Of a DNA stretch of 6,993 nucleotides, positions 1-5,865 are shown piece after piece. A program made the position numbers and the translations under genes. The stretch is taken from positions 1-6,993 of the forward strand of contig JASHXX010000016.1 of NCBI GenBank assembly GCA_030043335.1. Direction: 5' to 3'. The notes below the pieces were generated by a model. It was not told where the DNA came from. It worked only from the letters and a program-made list of their open reading frames with translations, and did not search any database. The first letter of the stretch is position 1; the number at the start of each line of letters is the position of its first letter. The stretch comes from Xanthobacteraceae bacterium (GTDB lineage: Bacteria; Pseudomonadota; Alphaproteobacteria; Rhizobiales; Xanthobacteraceae).

Positions 1-1959
1 GGCAACCAGGATACCGACGGCTCGCGCAGCGTCCGGCACTTCATCCAGCCGATGCGCCAGGTCGGCGCCGGCGCGCGGCAGATGCTGGAGACCGCCGCGG
101 CCAAGCGCTGGGGCGTCGACGTCAGCGAGGTCAAGGCCCGGCTGCACGAAGTCGTGCACACCAGTTCGGGCAAGACACTGGGCTATGGCGAGCTTGCCGC
201 CGACGCCGCGGCCCTACCGGCGCCTCCCCTCGATAAGTTGCGCCTCAAGGAGCCGAGCGCGTTCCGCTATATCGGCAAGGGCACGATCTCGGTGGTCGAC
301 CTGTTCGACATCACCACCGGTAAAGCGATCTACGGCCAGGACGTGAAGATCCCGGGCATGAAGTTCGCAGTGATCGCTCGGTCGCCTGTGGTCGAGGGCA
401 AGGTGGCCTCCTACGATGCCGCCGAGACCATGAAGGTCCCGGGCGTCGTCAAAGTCGTCACCATCGACGGCACGCCGCCGCCGGCAGCGTTCTCGCCGCT
501 GGCCGGAGTCGCGGTGATCGCCAACAGCACCTGGGCGGCGCTCAAGGGCCGCGACGCGCTCAAGATCGTCTGGGACGACGGGCCGAACGCCTCGTTCGAT
601 TCCGTCAGCTACAAGGCGCTGCTGGAAGAGAACGTCCGCAAGCCCGGCAAGCTCGAGCGCAGCGAAGGCGACGTCGATGCCGCGCTCGGCTCGGCCGCCA
701 AGGTGATCACGGCGGAATACTACTCGCCGCACCTCGCGCACGCGACCATGGAGCCGCCGGCCGCGACCGCACGCCGGACCGGCGACAAGTGGGAGATCTG
801 GACTTCGGTGCAGAGCCCGGGCGGCGCCCGCGACGGCGTTGCCAAGCTGCTCGGCGTCGAGCCGAAGAACGTGACCCTCTACCTCACGCTGCTCGGCGGC
901 GGCTTCGGCCGCAAGTCGAAATGGGACTTCGCCAACGAAGCGGCGCTGCTGTCCAAGGCGATGGACGGCGCGCCGGTCAAGGTGGTGTGGACCCGCGAGG
1001 ACGACATCCGCCACGGCTTCTATCACACCGTGACGGCGGAGCGGCTCGAAGCCGGCATCGACAAGGACAACAAGGTCGTTGCCTGGCGGCACCGCAGCGC
1101 CGCTCCGAGCCTGTTCGCGAATTTCATGCCCGATCCGAAATATCCGCAGTTCATCGAGCTCGGGATGGGATTCGTCGACACGCCCTTCAACGTGCCGAAT
1201 GTCCGGCTGGAGAGCGGCGAAGCGCAGTCGCATCTGCGGGTCGGCTGGTTCCGCTCGGTCAACAACGTGGCGCATGCCTGGGCGATCCAGTCATTCGTCG
1301 CCGAGATCGCGCATGAGCTTGGCCGCGATCCCAAGGACATGCTGCTCGAGCTGATCGGCCCGCCGCGGATCGTGACCGCGCCGGAGAAGGCGACCACGCC
1401 GTGGTGGGACTATGGCGAGCCGCACGACGTCTATCCGGTGGACACCGGGCGGTTGCGCCGGGTCGCCGAGCTGGTGGCCGAGAAGGCCGGTTGGGGGCGG
1501 CAATTGCCGCCGCGTCACGGGCTCGGCATCGCCGCGCACCGCAGCTTCGTGAGCTATATCGCCACGGTGGTTGAGGTCGCGGTCGACGGCAAAGGCAACT
1601 TCTCGGTGCCGCGCGTCGACACCGCGATCGACTGCGGCTTCTATGTCAATCCCGAGCGCATCCGCTCGCAGATTGAAGGTGCGGCCGTGATGGGGCTTTC
1701 GCTCGCCAAATATGGCGAGATCACGCTGAAGAACGGCCGTATCGAGCAGAGCAACTTCAACGACTACCAGGTGGTGCGCCACGACGAATCCCCGGCGGTG
1801 ACCAACACCCACATCGTCGAGAACGGCATCGACGTGCCGTCGAGCGGCGTGGGCGAGCCGGGCGTGCCGCCGTTCGCCCCGGCGCTCTGCAACGCGATCT
1901 TTGCTGCGACCGGCAAGCGCATCCGCCGCCTGCCGATCGGAGCGCAAATTCCGACGTAG
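1..1959 (+). CDS. Xanthine dehydrogenase-family molybdopterin-binding subunit, isoquinoline 1-oxidoreductase beta-like (5' partial)
   Basis: The frame is open from base 1, so the gene starts upstream; 652 residues are visible and family members are usually somewhat over 700, so roughly the first 80-110 (including the usual export signal) are missing. The ATG at 52 is internal. Numbering from base 1, the cofactor-binding landmarks of this family are visible: an 'AHATMEP' motif near residue 250, 'GGGFGRK' at about 299-305, and 'GVGEPG' near the C-terminus with the presumed catalytic base Glu at about 619. These proteins hydroxylate N-heterocycles or aldehydes at a Mo-molybdopterin centre. They work with a small two-[2Fe-2S] subunit, often encoded next door, and often with a cytochrome c; neither is in the window, so they may lie upstream. 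Substrate cannot be told. Third codon positions are almost all G or C, more so than in the genes downstream. Family assignment is firm; the isoquinoline substrate is only the name of the founding member. Confidence 0.9.
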   Translation, partial: GNQDTDGSRSVRHFIQPMRQVGAGARQMLETAAAKRWGVDVSEVKARLHEVVHTSSGKTLGYGELAADAAALPAPPLDKLRLKEPSAFRYIGKGTISVVDLFDITTGKAIYGQDVKIPGMKFAVIARSPVVEGKVASYDAAETMKVPGVVKVVTIDGTPPPAAFSPLAGVAVIANSTWAALKGRDALKIVWDDGPNASFDSVSYKALLEENVRKPGKLERSEGDVDAALGSAAKVITAEYYSPHLAHATMEPPAATARRTGDKWEIWTSVQSPGGARDGVAKLLGVEPKNVTLYLTLLGGGFGRKSKWDFANEAALLSKAMDGAPVKVVWTREDDIRHGFYHTVTAERLEAGIDKDNKVVAWRHRSAAPSLFANFMPDPKYPQFIELGMGFVDTPFNVPNVRLESGEAQSHLRVGWFRSVNNVAHAWAIQSFVAEIAHELGRDPKDMLLELIGPPRIVTAPEKATTPWWDYGEPHDVYPVDTGRLRRVAELVAEKAGWGRQLPPRHGLGIAAHRSFVSYIATVVEVAVDGKGNFSVPRVDTAIDCGFYVNPERIRSQIEGAAVMGLSLAKYGEITLKNGRIEQSNFNDYQVVRHDESPAVTNTHIVENGIDVPSSGVGEPGVPPFAPALCNAIFAATGKRIRRLPIGAQIPT

Positions 1960-1990
1960 ACCTAACAAGAACCTAATAGGCAAGGTGTCT

Positions 1991-2027
1991 GGGGACATCG
2001 GGATGCGGCAACGCTCTCGATGTCCCC
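1991..2027 (+). terminator. Strong hairpin after the molybdenum hydroxylase gene
   Basis: Arms 1991-2003 and 2015-2027 pair over 13 bp with one G-U. After a bulged U at 2004, an inner GCG/CGC stem is capped by a GCAA (GNRA-type) tetraloop at 2008-2011. It lies 31 bp past the stop codon. Only a short CCTT follows instead of a U-tract, so it may be an imperfect terminator, an mRNA 3'-end protecting hairpin, or part of the leader of the next gene. It also makes the ATG at 2020 an unlikely start, since that codon lies inside the right arm. Confidence 0.55.
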
Positions 2028-2038
2028 CTTAGAACAGA

Positions 2039-2053
2039 GTGTCGAGGGGACAC
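2039..2053 (+). other. Small inverted repeat in the PQQ dehydrogenase leader
   Basis: GTGTC (2039-2043) and GACAC (2049-2053) flank a 5-base loop. GGGGACA (2046-2052) is also complementary to TGTCCCC (2021-2027), the right arm of the preceding hairpin, so the two could compete. The upstream hairpin is much longer and should normally win. Confidence 0.25.
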
Positions 2054-2078
2054 AACTCAACATCAAACAAGACGGTAG

Positions 2079-2083
2079 GGAGG
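2079..2083 (+). promoter_or_regulatory. Ribosome binding site fixing the PQQ dehydrogenase start
   Basis: GGAGG lies 8 bases before the ATG at 2092, within a longer purine run (AGGGAGGAG). The in-frame ATG at 2020 has no such site and falls inside a hairpin arm, so 2092 is preferred. Confidence 0.85.
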
Positions 2084-2091
2084 AGACGTCA

Positions 2092-3840
2092 ATGCACTGC
2101 AAGCGAATCAATCTGAAACGCAGAAGCCTTCTAACCGGCGCGTGCTTCGCGGCCTTCGTATTCGCGGGGGCGGCAGGCTCAGCTTGTGCATCGGATTACA
2201 CGCCGGTGACCGACGCGCGTCTAGCCAATCCTGAACCGGGAAATTGGCTCATGACACGCGGCAATTACAAGGGTTGGAGTTACAGCGCGCTCGACCAGAT
2301 CAACACCGGAAACGTGAAAAACCTGGTGCCGGTTTGGAGCTTCTCCACCGGGGTGGATTCGGGGCACGAATCGCCGCCGATCGTAAACAACGGAGTCATG
2401 TTCGTCACGACGCCGTACACCCAGGTAATCGCGCTCGATGCAGCCTCCGGAAACCTGCTCTGGCGTTATAAGCGCAAGCTGCCAGAGGGGTTCAGCGCGC
2501 TGCACAATACCAATCGCGGTGTCGCGCTTTACGACGATAAGGTCTATGTCGCGGGGTTGGATGCCGTGCTGGTTGCGCTCGATGCTAAAACTGGCAAGGT
2601 CGTCTGGGAGACGCCAGTCGAGGACTGGAAGACTGGTTATTACATGACGATGGCCCCCCTGATTGTGAAGGGGAAGGTTCTGATCGGGGTTGCGGGCGGC
2701 GAATTTGGCGTACGAGGCTTCGTCGAAGCCTTCGACGCCAAGACTGGCAAGTCGGCCTGGAAGACCTACACCATTCCGGCGCCGGGCGAGCCGGGGAGCG
2801 AGACTTGGCAAAAGGCCGACACCTGGAAGACTGGTGGTGGCGGCACCTGGATGACCGGGAACTACGATCCGGATACGAACACGGTCTTCTGGGGCGTCGG
2901 CAATGCGTCACCGTGGTTTGGTGATCAGCGGCCGGGCGACAATTTGTACACGTCATCGACGCTCGCGCTCGATGGCGACACCGGCAAGATCAAAGGCTAT
3001 TTCCAATACCACCAAAATGAGTCGTGGGATTGGGATGAGATGAACGCGCCGATGCTGGTTGATTTCCAGGACGGCGGGAGCGCCACCAAAGGGTTGTTTA
3101 AGCCAGCGCGCAACGGCTACCTGTACTGGCTCAAGCGCAACCCCGACGGCAGCATCTCCTATCTCAGATCCGAGGGGTACGTGCCCCAGAACGTCTTCAA
3201 GAGCATCGACAAAGTGACCGGTCGCCCGGAAATAGACATGGCGCACAAGCCAGCAACCGGCAAGGCCGCGCAATTCTGCCCCGGCCTCTGGGGTGGCAAG
3301 GACTGGCCTTATGAAGCCTACAACCCGAAGACCGGGCTGGTGTACATTCCTTCCAACGAAAACCACTGCAACACCCTGGAAGGCAAGGTCGAGGAGCGTG
3401 TTCCTGGGCAGTGGTGGACGGGCGTCGCCATCCCCGACCTCCATTTCTCGGTCGATACGAAGGCTGCCTTCTACGGCGAGCTCCAAGCCTACGACGTCAA
3501 TACCGGTCAACGAGTCTGGCGTGACCTGTATTCCGGCTCGATGATGTGGGGGTCTCCTCTGACCACCGCCGGTGGCCTCGTCTTCGCGGGCGGCACCAAT
3601 GACCGGGAGTTCCGTGCATACGATGCTAGGACTGGTGAGCAGCTTTGGCAGTTCAAGACCAACTCCGGCATCATTGCACCTCCCTCGACCTTTGAGGTCA
3701 ACGGCGTGCAGTATGTCGCCGTGCAGTCCGGGTACGGTGTCGATGCTGCCTTCCAAGAAGGCCTCATGAGCGAGCTAGTCGGATGGCAGAAGGATGTACC
3801 GCAGGGGGGAGTCGTTTGGGTATTCGCCGTTTCTAAGTGA
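2092..3840 (+). CDS. PQQ-dependent alcohol dehydrogenase, methanol/ethanol family (periplasmic quinoprotein)
   Basis: A 582-residue protein that should oxidise an alcohol or aldehyde in the periplasm using pyrroloquinoline quinone. The N-terminus is a signal peptide with 'KRR' before a hydrophobic core and an A-C-A cleavage site at about residue 33; the twin Arg is Tat-like, but Sec export is usual for the family. The eight-bladed propeller shows repeated tryptophan-docking motifs ('ALDAKTGKVVW', 'AFDAKTGKSAW', 'AYDVNTGQRVW', 'AYDARTGEQLW'). By family pattern the metal ligands are Glu204 (in 'GGEFGVRG') and Asn271, the catalytic base is Asp313 and a PQQ-contacting Arg is at 340. Asp315, two residues after the base, forms the D-x-D signature linked to lanthanide-using enzymes. 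The vicinal Cys pair is absent (Ala136-Leu137); the only mature cysteines are 396 and 426, probably a structural disulfide. There is no C-terminal haem domain, so it is a quinoprotein, not a quinohaemoprotein. No PQQ synthesis or cytochrome gene is nearby. Substrate unknown. Confidence 0.93.
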   Translation: MHCKRINLKRRSLLTGACFAAFVFAGAAGSACASDYTPVTDARLANPEPGNWLMTRGNYKGWSYSALDQINTGNVKNLVPVWSFSTGVDSGHESPPIVNNGVMFVTTPYTQVIALDAASGNLLWRYKRKLPEGFSALHNTNRGVALYDDKVYVAGLDAVLVALDAKTGKVVWETPVEDWKTGYYMTMAPLIVKGKVLIGVAGGEFGVRGFVEAFDAKTGKSAWKTYTIPAPGEPGSETWQKADTWKTGGGGTWMTGNYDPDTNTVFWGVGNASPWFGDQRPGDNLYTSSTLALDGDTGKIKGYFQYHQNESWDWDEMNAPMLVDFQDGGSATKGLFKPARNGYLYWLKRNPDGSISYLRSEGYVPQNVFKSIDKVTGRPEIDMAHKPATGKAAQFCPGLWGGKDWPYEAYNPKTGLVYIPSNENHCNTLEGKVEERVPGQWWTGVAIPDLHFSVDTKAAFYGELQAYDVNTGQRVWRDLYSGSMMWGSPLTTAGGLVFAGGTNDREFRAYDARTGEQLWQFKTNSGIIAPPSTFEVNGVQYVAVQSGYGVDAAFQEGLMSELVGWQKDVPQGGVVWVFAVSK

Positions 3841-3872
3841 ATGCCCTGCGTCGTCACCCTTTGGGTCTTCAG

Positions 3873-3904
3873 GGCTAGCCGCCAACGCTTGCGGCTAGCC
3901 TTTT
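3873..3904 (+). terminator. Intrinsic terminator of the PQQ dehydrogenase gene
   Basis: A perfect 10-bp stem (GGCTAGCCGC at 3873-3882 with GCGGCTAGCC at 3891-3900) and an 8-base loop are followed directly by TTTT. It begins 32 bases after the stop codon and ends only 13 bases before the next gene's first possible ATG. Confidence 0.85.
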
Positions 3905-3917
3905 CATTGGTTCGATC

Positions 3918-4397
3918 ATGCTCAGCCGATCTGTCACGATGCTTCAATATGCTCGACCAGATTTGATCCTCACGCGCCTTTGTGTACTCGCGCGGAGCGC
4001 TGTACTTGCGATAGGCTTGGCGTCCATCACGAACGCCGGAGGCGTCGCCGAGGAATCAACCGCCTACGTCATCGAAGTGGGTGACGTCACCGTCAAGGTC
4101 GGCGAGCACTCGGTAATGCTGGCGACCCTGCGAACTCGTGAAGGCTACCGCATTCTCCATTCCTACAACAATCGGGTGATTAAGCTTTCTTCCGAGGATG
4201 ACAGCGTTGCCTTCGACCGCGAGATAGTGCCGGCCACGGTGCAGGATGAGGCACTGATCTTCGCGATCGGTTTGCGAGCCACTAAGCCCGGCAAGCACCC
4301 GATAAACGGGCTGTTCCGCGTCGGGTACATCCATGGCACCGATGAGATGGCCATGGTGTCGCTGCGCCTCATCGCCAACGTCAATGGAACTGAGTAG
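3918..4397 (+). CDS. Predicted secreted protein of unknown function, probably beta-rich
   Basis: A 159-residue protein I do not recognise. The N-terminus has a basic stretch and a hydrophobic core ('SAVLAIGLASI') consistent with a signal peptide cleaved near 'TNA-GG', so the mature part of about 120 residues should be periplasmic. The mature sequence alternates short hydrophobic strands with charged turns ('YVIEVGDVTVKVGEHSVML', 'ALIFAIGLRATKPGKHPING', 'MVSLRLIANVNG'), which suggests a small immunoglobulin-like beta-sandwich; this fold call is inference. The only Cys is in the signal region, and there is no metal or haem motif. It lies on the same strand between a PQQ dehydrogenase and a Rieske protein, so an accessory role in that pathway is possible. 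No Shine-Dalgarno sequence precedes 3918 or the alternative in-frame ATG at 3939, so the start is uncertain. Codon use is less GC-biased than in the molybdenum hydroxylase gene. Confidence 0.7.
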   Translation: MLSRSVTMLQYARPDLILTRLCVLARSAVLAIGLASITNAGGVAEESTAYVIEVGDVTVKVGEHSVMLATLRTREGYRILHSYNNRVIKLSSEDDSVAFDREIVPATVQDEALIFAIGLRATKPGKHPINGLFRVGYIHGTDEMAMVSLRLIANVNGTE

Positions 4398-4437
4398 GGC
4401 GAGACGCGAGTGCGACTGATCCAGCTTGAAGAGGCTA

Positions 4438-4500
4438 CCCTAGGGCGAATTAGAATGACTGGAGGTTCGAGACATGCGCAGGCTTGATTTTCCCCAGTGG
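4438..4500 (+). repeat. Direct repeat, copy 1 (upstream duplicate of the Rieske start region)
   Basis: Matches 4506-4567 with about six substitutions and one single-base gap over 63 bases, at a 68-base period. It begins with the palindrome CCCTAGGG and includes a Shine-Dalgarno GGAGG (4461-4465) and the ATG at 4474. Confidence 0.95.
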
Positions 4501-4521
4501 GCTGCCCCTAGGGCGAATTAG
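4474..4521 (+). other. Decoy mini-ORF duplicated from the Rieske N-terminus
   Basis: ATG at 4474 opens a 15-codon frame, MRRLDFPQWAAPRAN, ending with TAG at 4519-4521. Its first seven residues are identical to the start of the Rieske protein (MRRLDFPNG). GGAGG sits 8 bases before its ATG, while the true Rieske start has only CGAGG. It stops 20 bases before the Rieske ATG, so it could act as an upstream ORF feeding ribosomes to the Rieske start, or may simply be a duplication by-product. Confidence 0.55.
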
Positions 4522-4567
4522 AATGGCTCGAGGTTCAAGACATGCGTAGGCTTGACTTTCCCAATGG
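4506..4567 (+). repeat. Direct repeat, copy 2 (overlaps the Rieske start)
   Basis: Downstream member of the tandem pair; it contains CCCTAGGG, the degenerate ribosome site CGAGG (4529-4533) and the first codons of the Rieske gene, starting at 4542. Differences between the copies are scattered, so the duplication is not very recent. Confidence 0.95.
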
Positions 4568-5114
4568 TCCGCTTTTCGGACGTCGCGCTGTCCTCGGGTT
4601 GACCCTGACGCCGTTGCTCTTTGGTGCGGCCCGGGCTGACGAGGAGGCGGCAAAAATGCCTCCACAGCCGGACGATCGCTTTGTGTTCTTAACCGGCCCC
4701 AAGAAGGGACAAGTCACTCAGATAGATGATCTCCCGCTTGGCGGTCCACAAGTGCAGGCATATCCGGTGAGCCAAGACGGCACCGTACGCAACGAAACGC
4801 CGCTAAACCTAGTGATCCTGACACGTTTCGATCCGGCTGGGTTGAGCGAAGAAACACGAGCGCGATCAGCCGCGGGCGTGGTCGCCTATTCCGGCGTCTG
4901 TACTCACCAGGGGTGCGCCGTGAACATGTGGTCGAAAGACCGCGATGCTTTTGTCTGCTCCTGCCACGGCTCGGTCTACGATCCTAGGAACGGCGCCGAG
5001 GTGTTGGCCGGACCTGCGCCGCGGCCCTTGCCGTCCCTCGCCCTAAAGCCTGCGGACGGCGCAGTGGCTGTCGCCTCAGCGTTTTCCGGGCGCGTAGGTG
5101 GTACGCAAAAATGA
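4542..5114 (+). CDS. Tat-exported Rieske [2Fe-2S] protein
   Basis: A 190-residue electron-transfer protein. The N-terminus has a twin-arginine signal ('GRRAVLG', Arg14-Arg15, then a hydrophobic segment and 'AARA'), so it should be folded with its cluster before export and act in the periplasm or anchored to the membrane. The Rieske cluster motif is complete: Cys120 and His122 in 'CTHQGC', Cys139 and His142 in 'CSCHGS', 16 residues apart, with Cys125 and Cys141 placed for the disulfide typical of high-potential Rieske proteins. Length and Tat signal recall the small Rieske subunits of arsenite oxidase-like enzymes as well as bc1-type proteins, but no partner molybdopterin subunit or cytochrome b is adjacent. 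It follows a PQQ dehydrogenase and a secreted unknown, suggesting but not proving that it accepts their electrons. The ATG at 4542 has a weak ribosome site and is preceded by a duplicated copy of its own start. An ATGA overlap at the stop hints at a former coupled gene. Confidence 0.93.
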   Translation: MRRLDFPNGPLFGRRAVLGLTLTPLLFGAARADEEAAKMPPQPDDRFVFLTGPKKGQVTQIDDLPLGGPQVQAYPVSQDGTVRNETPLNLVILTRFDPAGLSEETRARSAAGVVAYSGVCTHQGCAVNMWSKDRDAFVCSCHGSVYDPRNGAEVLAGPAPRPLPSLALKPADGAVAVASAFSGRVGGTQK

Positions 5115-5220
5115 ATACGTCGACCGCGGCGGCATCGTGGCAGTAGTCGCTCTGGCCTTCACTTTGATGGTCCCTTGTCCGCGCCTCTCGATCGTCTTCT
5201 CAACGAATACGACGGGCTGA
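5111..5220 (+). pseudogene. Possible frameshifted signal-peptide ORF coupled to the Rieske gene
   Basis: An ATG at 5111 overlaps the Rieske stop (ATGA), the usual layout of translationally coupled genes, but its frame reads only MNTSTAAASWQ before TAG at 5144-5146. The frame starting at 5113 carries the hydrophobic stretch 'VAVVALAFTLMVP' (from 5137) and ends at TGA 5218-5220. Joining the two near 5135 would give a convincing signal peptide (MNTSTAAA then VAVVALAFTLMVP). This suggests a secreted or membrane protein gene broken by a small indel, with the body lost. No homologue is recognised, so it remains speculative. Confidence 0.3.
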
Positions 5221-5339
5221 GTAGCCGGAAGGCCATCGCATCGCAATTAACGTTTACGTCGGTTGACCGTTCTAAAGGCGAACGAGAGGCGCTAAGAACT
5301 GACCCGGAATCTGTTGCCCGCTGCTCAAGGTTGTTCGCG

Positions 5340-5540
5340 ATGACCGAGCACAAATTTAAGATCGATCAGCTCGTCTATTTTCATCCCAAGAAATCGAGGT
5401 TGGCGTCTGGCGCGTCGTCGGGTCCCTACCAAATCACTAGGCGGCTGCCGGCGGTGGTTTGAGAATTTCAGTATGCGATCAAAAGCGCCCACGAAGATCA
5501 TGAACGCGTTGCGGTAGAAAGCGAGCTAAGCCGCGTTTAG
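5340..5540 (+). pseudogene. Small conserved hypothetical protein interrupted by one in-frame TGA
   Basis: ATG at 5340 opens MTEHKFKIDQLVYFHPKKS, which I recognise as the style of a short (about 65-residue) orphan protein common in Bradyrhizobium relatives. The frame reads 'GPYQITRRLPAVV', meets TGA at 5460-5462, then continues in the same frame with 'EFQYAIKSAHEDHERV' and 'ESELSRV' to a natural TAG at 5538-5540. Both halves are protein-like and match what I recall of the family, where the stop position is normally a Gly or similar codon, so a single base change (for example GGA to TGA) would explain it. Function is unknown. The open frame extends 5' of 5340 only via a TTG at 5175, and that part is unlike the family. 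A sequencing error or readthrough of TGA cannot be excluded. Confidence 0.7.
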
Positions 5541-5597
5541 CGGGCGGGCAAGGCCTCGGGCGGCTCGGACGGCCACTCAGAAAAAAGCGGTCGCCCA

Positions 5598-5714
5598 GTG
5601 ACTGGCTATGTTTCGGCCGTAGTAATTCAAGGCGCATTGGAAGGTGCTGGAGTCATATTCCTCGAAGGCGAGTAGACCGCCGGCGTCGGCGTCCGTCTGG
5701 CTGGGAGAAAGGGT
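5598..5714 (+). pseudogene. C-terminal remnant of an XRE-type helix-turn-helix regulator
   Basis: Reading in frame from 5598 gives 'SAVVIQGALEGAGVIFLEGE', then TAG at 5673-5675, then 'TAGVGVRLAGRKG'. Small alphaproteobacterial XRE-family regulators characteristically end in a helix of the form 'IRAALEAAGVIFLEENG.GPGVRLRK', and the alignment holds on both sides of the stop. The DNA-binding helix-turn-helix that should precede it is not found upstream, so only the tail survives. The overlapping minus-strand frame at 5577-5861 is probably a shadow of this remnant. The identification rests on a remembered family pattern over about 35 residues. Confidence 0.5.
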
Positions 5715-5852
5715 AATATCCCAAACTGAAAAAGGCCAGTAGCCAAGATTTAGCCAAAGTGTTTCAGCCACCTGTTGCCTATTTGTGACAGCCTTCCATT
5801 GGCCGACCGAGTAGAATGCAAGGCCACGATTTGGGTTCGCGCTAGGGCCGTG

Positions 5853-5858
5853 AGAGGG
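5853..5858 (+). promoter_or_regulatory. Ribosome binding site of the outer-membrane protein gene
   Basis: AGAGGG lies 7 bases before the ATG at 5866 and supports that start, which also gives an ideal signal peptide. Confidence 0.7.
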
Positions 5859-5865
5859 CATATTT

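Larger units (their letters stand above)
5115..5865. other. 751-base stretch without an intact gene, containing decayed genes
   Basis: Between the Rieske and porin-like genes no frame gives a convincing full-length protein. What can be recognised is a broken signal-peptide frame, a small gene interrupted by TGA, and an XRE-regulator tail with an internal TAG. From 5715 to 5850 I see no gene, RNA or convincing promoter, only two TAGCCAA heptamers 11 bases apart (5740-5746 and 5751-5757). AT content is visibly higher than in the first 2 kb. Confidence 0.6.

Noticed and set aside
214..1275. Long minus-strand frame opposite the molybdenum hydroxylase gene
   Set aside because: Its Arg/His/Asp-rich composition is typical of the antisense of GC-rich coding DNA, and it has no recognisable domain.
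2020..2091. Longer N-terminus of the PQQ dehydrogenase starting at ATG 2020
   Set aside because: The codon lies inside the right arm of a strong hairpin and has no ribosome site; starting at 2092 gives a good GGAGG and a normal signal peptide.
2953..3756. Long minus-strand frame opposite the PQQ dehydrogenase
   Set aside because: It is a shadow of a well-supported gene, with no motif or ribosome site of its own.
4412..4425. 14-base sequence GCGACTGATCCAGC, present again inverted at 6979-6992
   Set aside because: One such match is not very unlikely by chance in 7 kb, flanks do not match, and the second copy touches the window edge, so no element boundary can be supported.
4410..4488. Short GTG-started frame running through the first repeat copy
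   Set aside because: It covers about 25 codons with no ribosome site and no similarity; the repeat and decoy ORF explain the region better.
5175..5339. Upstream extension of the interrupted small gene from a TTG
   Set aside because: It has no family similarity and relies on a rare start; the recognised small protein begins at ATG 5340.
5740..5757. Two TAGCCAA heptamers 11 bases apart upstream of the barrel gene
   Set aside because: The spacing fits an operator on one DNA face, but the heptamers are short, and no promoter or regulator could be linked to them.
5577..5861. Minus-strand 94-residue frame
   Set aside because: It looks moderately protein-like, but it overlaps a plus-strand XRE remnant that explains the coding-like pattern, and I recognise no family in it. 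Conservation analysis could reverse this.
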